Assembly: GCA_965262775.1 (NCBI GenBank)
Contig: CBDHFT010000004.1
Location: 1 to 40,891, forward strand
Origin: JASGCL01 sp965262775
Lineage (GTDB): Bacteria > Pseudomonadota > Alphaproteobacteria > JASGCL01
Direction: 5' to 3'
DNA: 40,891 bases
Shown here: one piece after another, positions 40,511 through 40,891 of the stretch
How the letters are laid out: every line of letters starts with the position of its first letter
Numbering within the stretch: the stretch's first letter is position 1
Position numbers and translations under genes: made by a program
Notes under the pieces: model-generated
What the model saw: the letters and a program-made list of their open reading frames with translations, nothing else
Told to the model about the DNA's origin: nothing
The model's database searches: none

Positions 40511-40891
40511 AATCTTGCGGGTCAATGTCTAACTCGGCGCGGATTTTTTTGTAATGAGATATTTCTTTGTTGCAGATGCCTAACCAGGCGTGGGAAAAAT
40601 CAAGCAAGTTGCGGGTGCGCGCCGCGGTTAACAAAAACCGATAACGATACAGGCCACGAATTTTTGCCATGGGCGCGGGTGCGGGACCGTATAATTTGAA
40701 CGACGATGGTTGGTCGGCAAGCAATTTCAGGGCTTCCTTTTTCATGGCCTGCGCCACCCCTTGGACAAAATTTTCATTTTTATGAGACAATGTCAGCAAG
40801 GCAATGTGAGCAAATGGCGGCAAATGATGTTGCTGGCGTTGCGCCATCAATTTTTGCCAAAATTCTTGTTGCTGACCATGGATTAACAATT
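40503..40891 (-). CDS. priA: Primosomal protein N' (PriA helicase), C-terminal end, truncated by window edge
   Basis: This is the last 128 or so residues of the replication-restart helicase. RQQHHLPPFAHIALLTLS, the YGPAPAPMAKIRGLYRYRFLL block and the terminal LDIDPQDFM match the PriA C terminus. The frame is open to the right edge, so the TTG at 40889 is internal and the gene continues outside. The final DIDP motif is intact. Helicase motifs and the zinc-binding cysteines lie beyond the window. Confidence 0.9.
   Translation of the reverse strand, partial: LLIHGQQQEFWQKLMAQRQQHHLPPFAHIALLTLSHKNENFVQGVAQAMKKEALKLLADQPSSFKLYGPAPAPMAKIRGLYRYRFLLTAARTRNLLDFSHAWLGICNKEISHYKKIRAELDIDPQDFM

Noticed and set aside
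1..40891. tRNA or rRNA genes
   Set aside because: No cloverleaf with a TTCGA-type T-loop and no rRNA-like stretch was noticed by eye; a tRNA search program would be needed to exclude a divergent one.

Overview
The window reads as one contig of a free-standing alphaproteobacterial chromosome. The evidence is the E1beta-E2-E3 pyruvate dehydrogenase cluster, an AccA/PepA/PurH/LipA/PriA core set closest in style to alphaproteobacterial proteins, class II (GlpX) FBPase next to class II aldolase, and a family of small outer-membrane beta-barrels. Base composition is moderate, with very frequent A-runs inside genes. The expanded surface-protein family, toxin-antitoxin (TA) genes and palindromic repeats would fit a host-associated or intracellular lifestyle, but the genome keeps de novo purine, fatty-acid and gluconeogenic genes. 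No tRNA or rRNA gene was recognised.

Layout. 1-3393: pyruvate dehydrogenase genes (pdhB 3' end, pdhC without a lipoyl domain, a DUF4760-like insert, lpd with a one-base frameshift). 3421-7350: an outer-membrane barrel, then a three-gene cassette of unknown function in which two paralogous small membrane proteins flank a 588-residue protein with cadherin-like C-terminal repeats. 7536-11429: aldehyde dehydrogenase, metC (start codon inside a long hairpin) and lipA. 11432-15246: a membrane protein, an OpgB/LTA-synthase-like phosphoglycerol transferase sharing its N-terminal membrane region, and a barrel protein. 15356-18417: small conserved protein, glpX, two small membrane ORFs, fba.

18418-25750: an array of five paralogous outer-membrane barrels in the same orientation, separated by unusually structured spacers. 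One spacer (about 1.5 kb) is packed with 161-bp and about 135-bp direct repeats built on a short palindrome. A sixth, more divergent member lies inverted at 29007-29714. Between them sits a TA island: a Panacea (DUF4065) antitoxin with a frameshifted partner, and a small protein plus Doc/Fic toxin behind a strong promoter with an operator-like dyad. The toxin stop codon overlaps the start of a thiolase gene.

29992-40891: mostly housekeeping genes (ispB, a TrmN6-like methyltransferase, a Bax-inhibitor-1 protein, accA, msrP, pepA, purH, a GT4 glycosyltransferase, a YciI protein, the priA 3' end), with a seven-unit tandem repeat of about 39 bp between the convergent msrP and pepA.

Functionally, PDH + LipA + thiolase + AccA cover acetyl-CoA formation and use, GlpX + Fba cover gluconeogenesis, and the OpgB-like protein, GT4 protein and barrels are envelope functions. 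Two genes (lpd and the Panacea partner) are each broken by exactly one extra A in an A-run. This may be sequencing error, decay or transcriptional slippage, and the sequence alone cannot decide.
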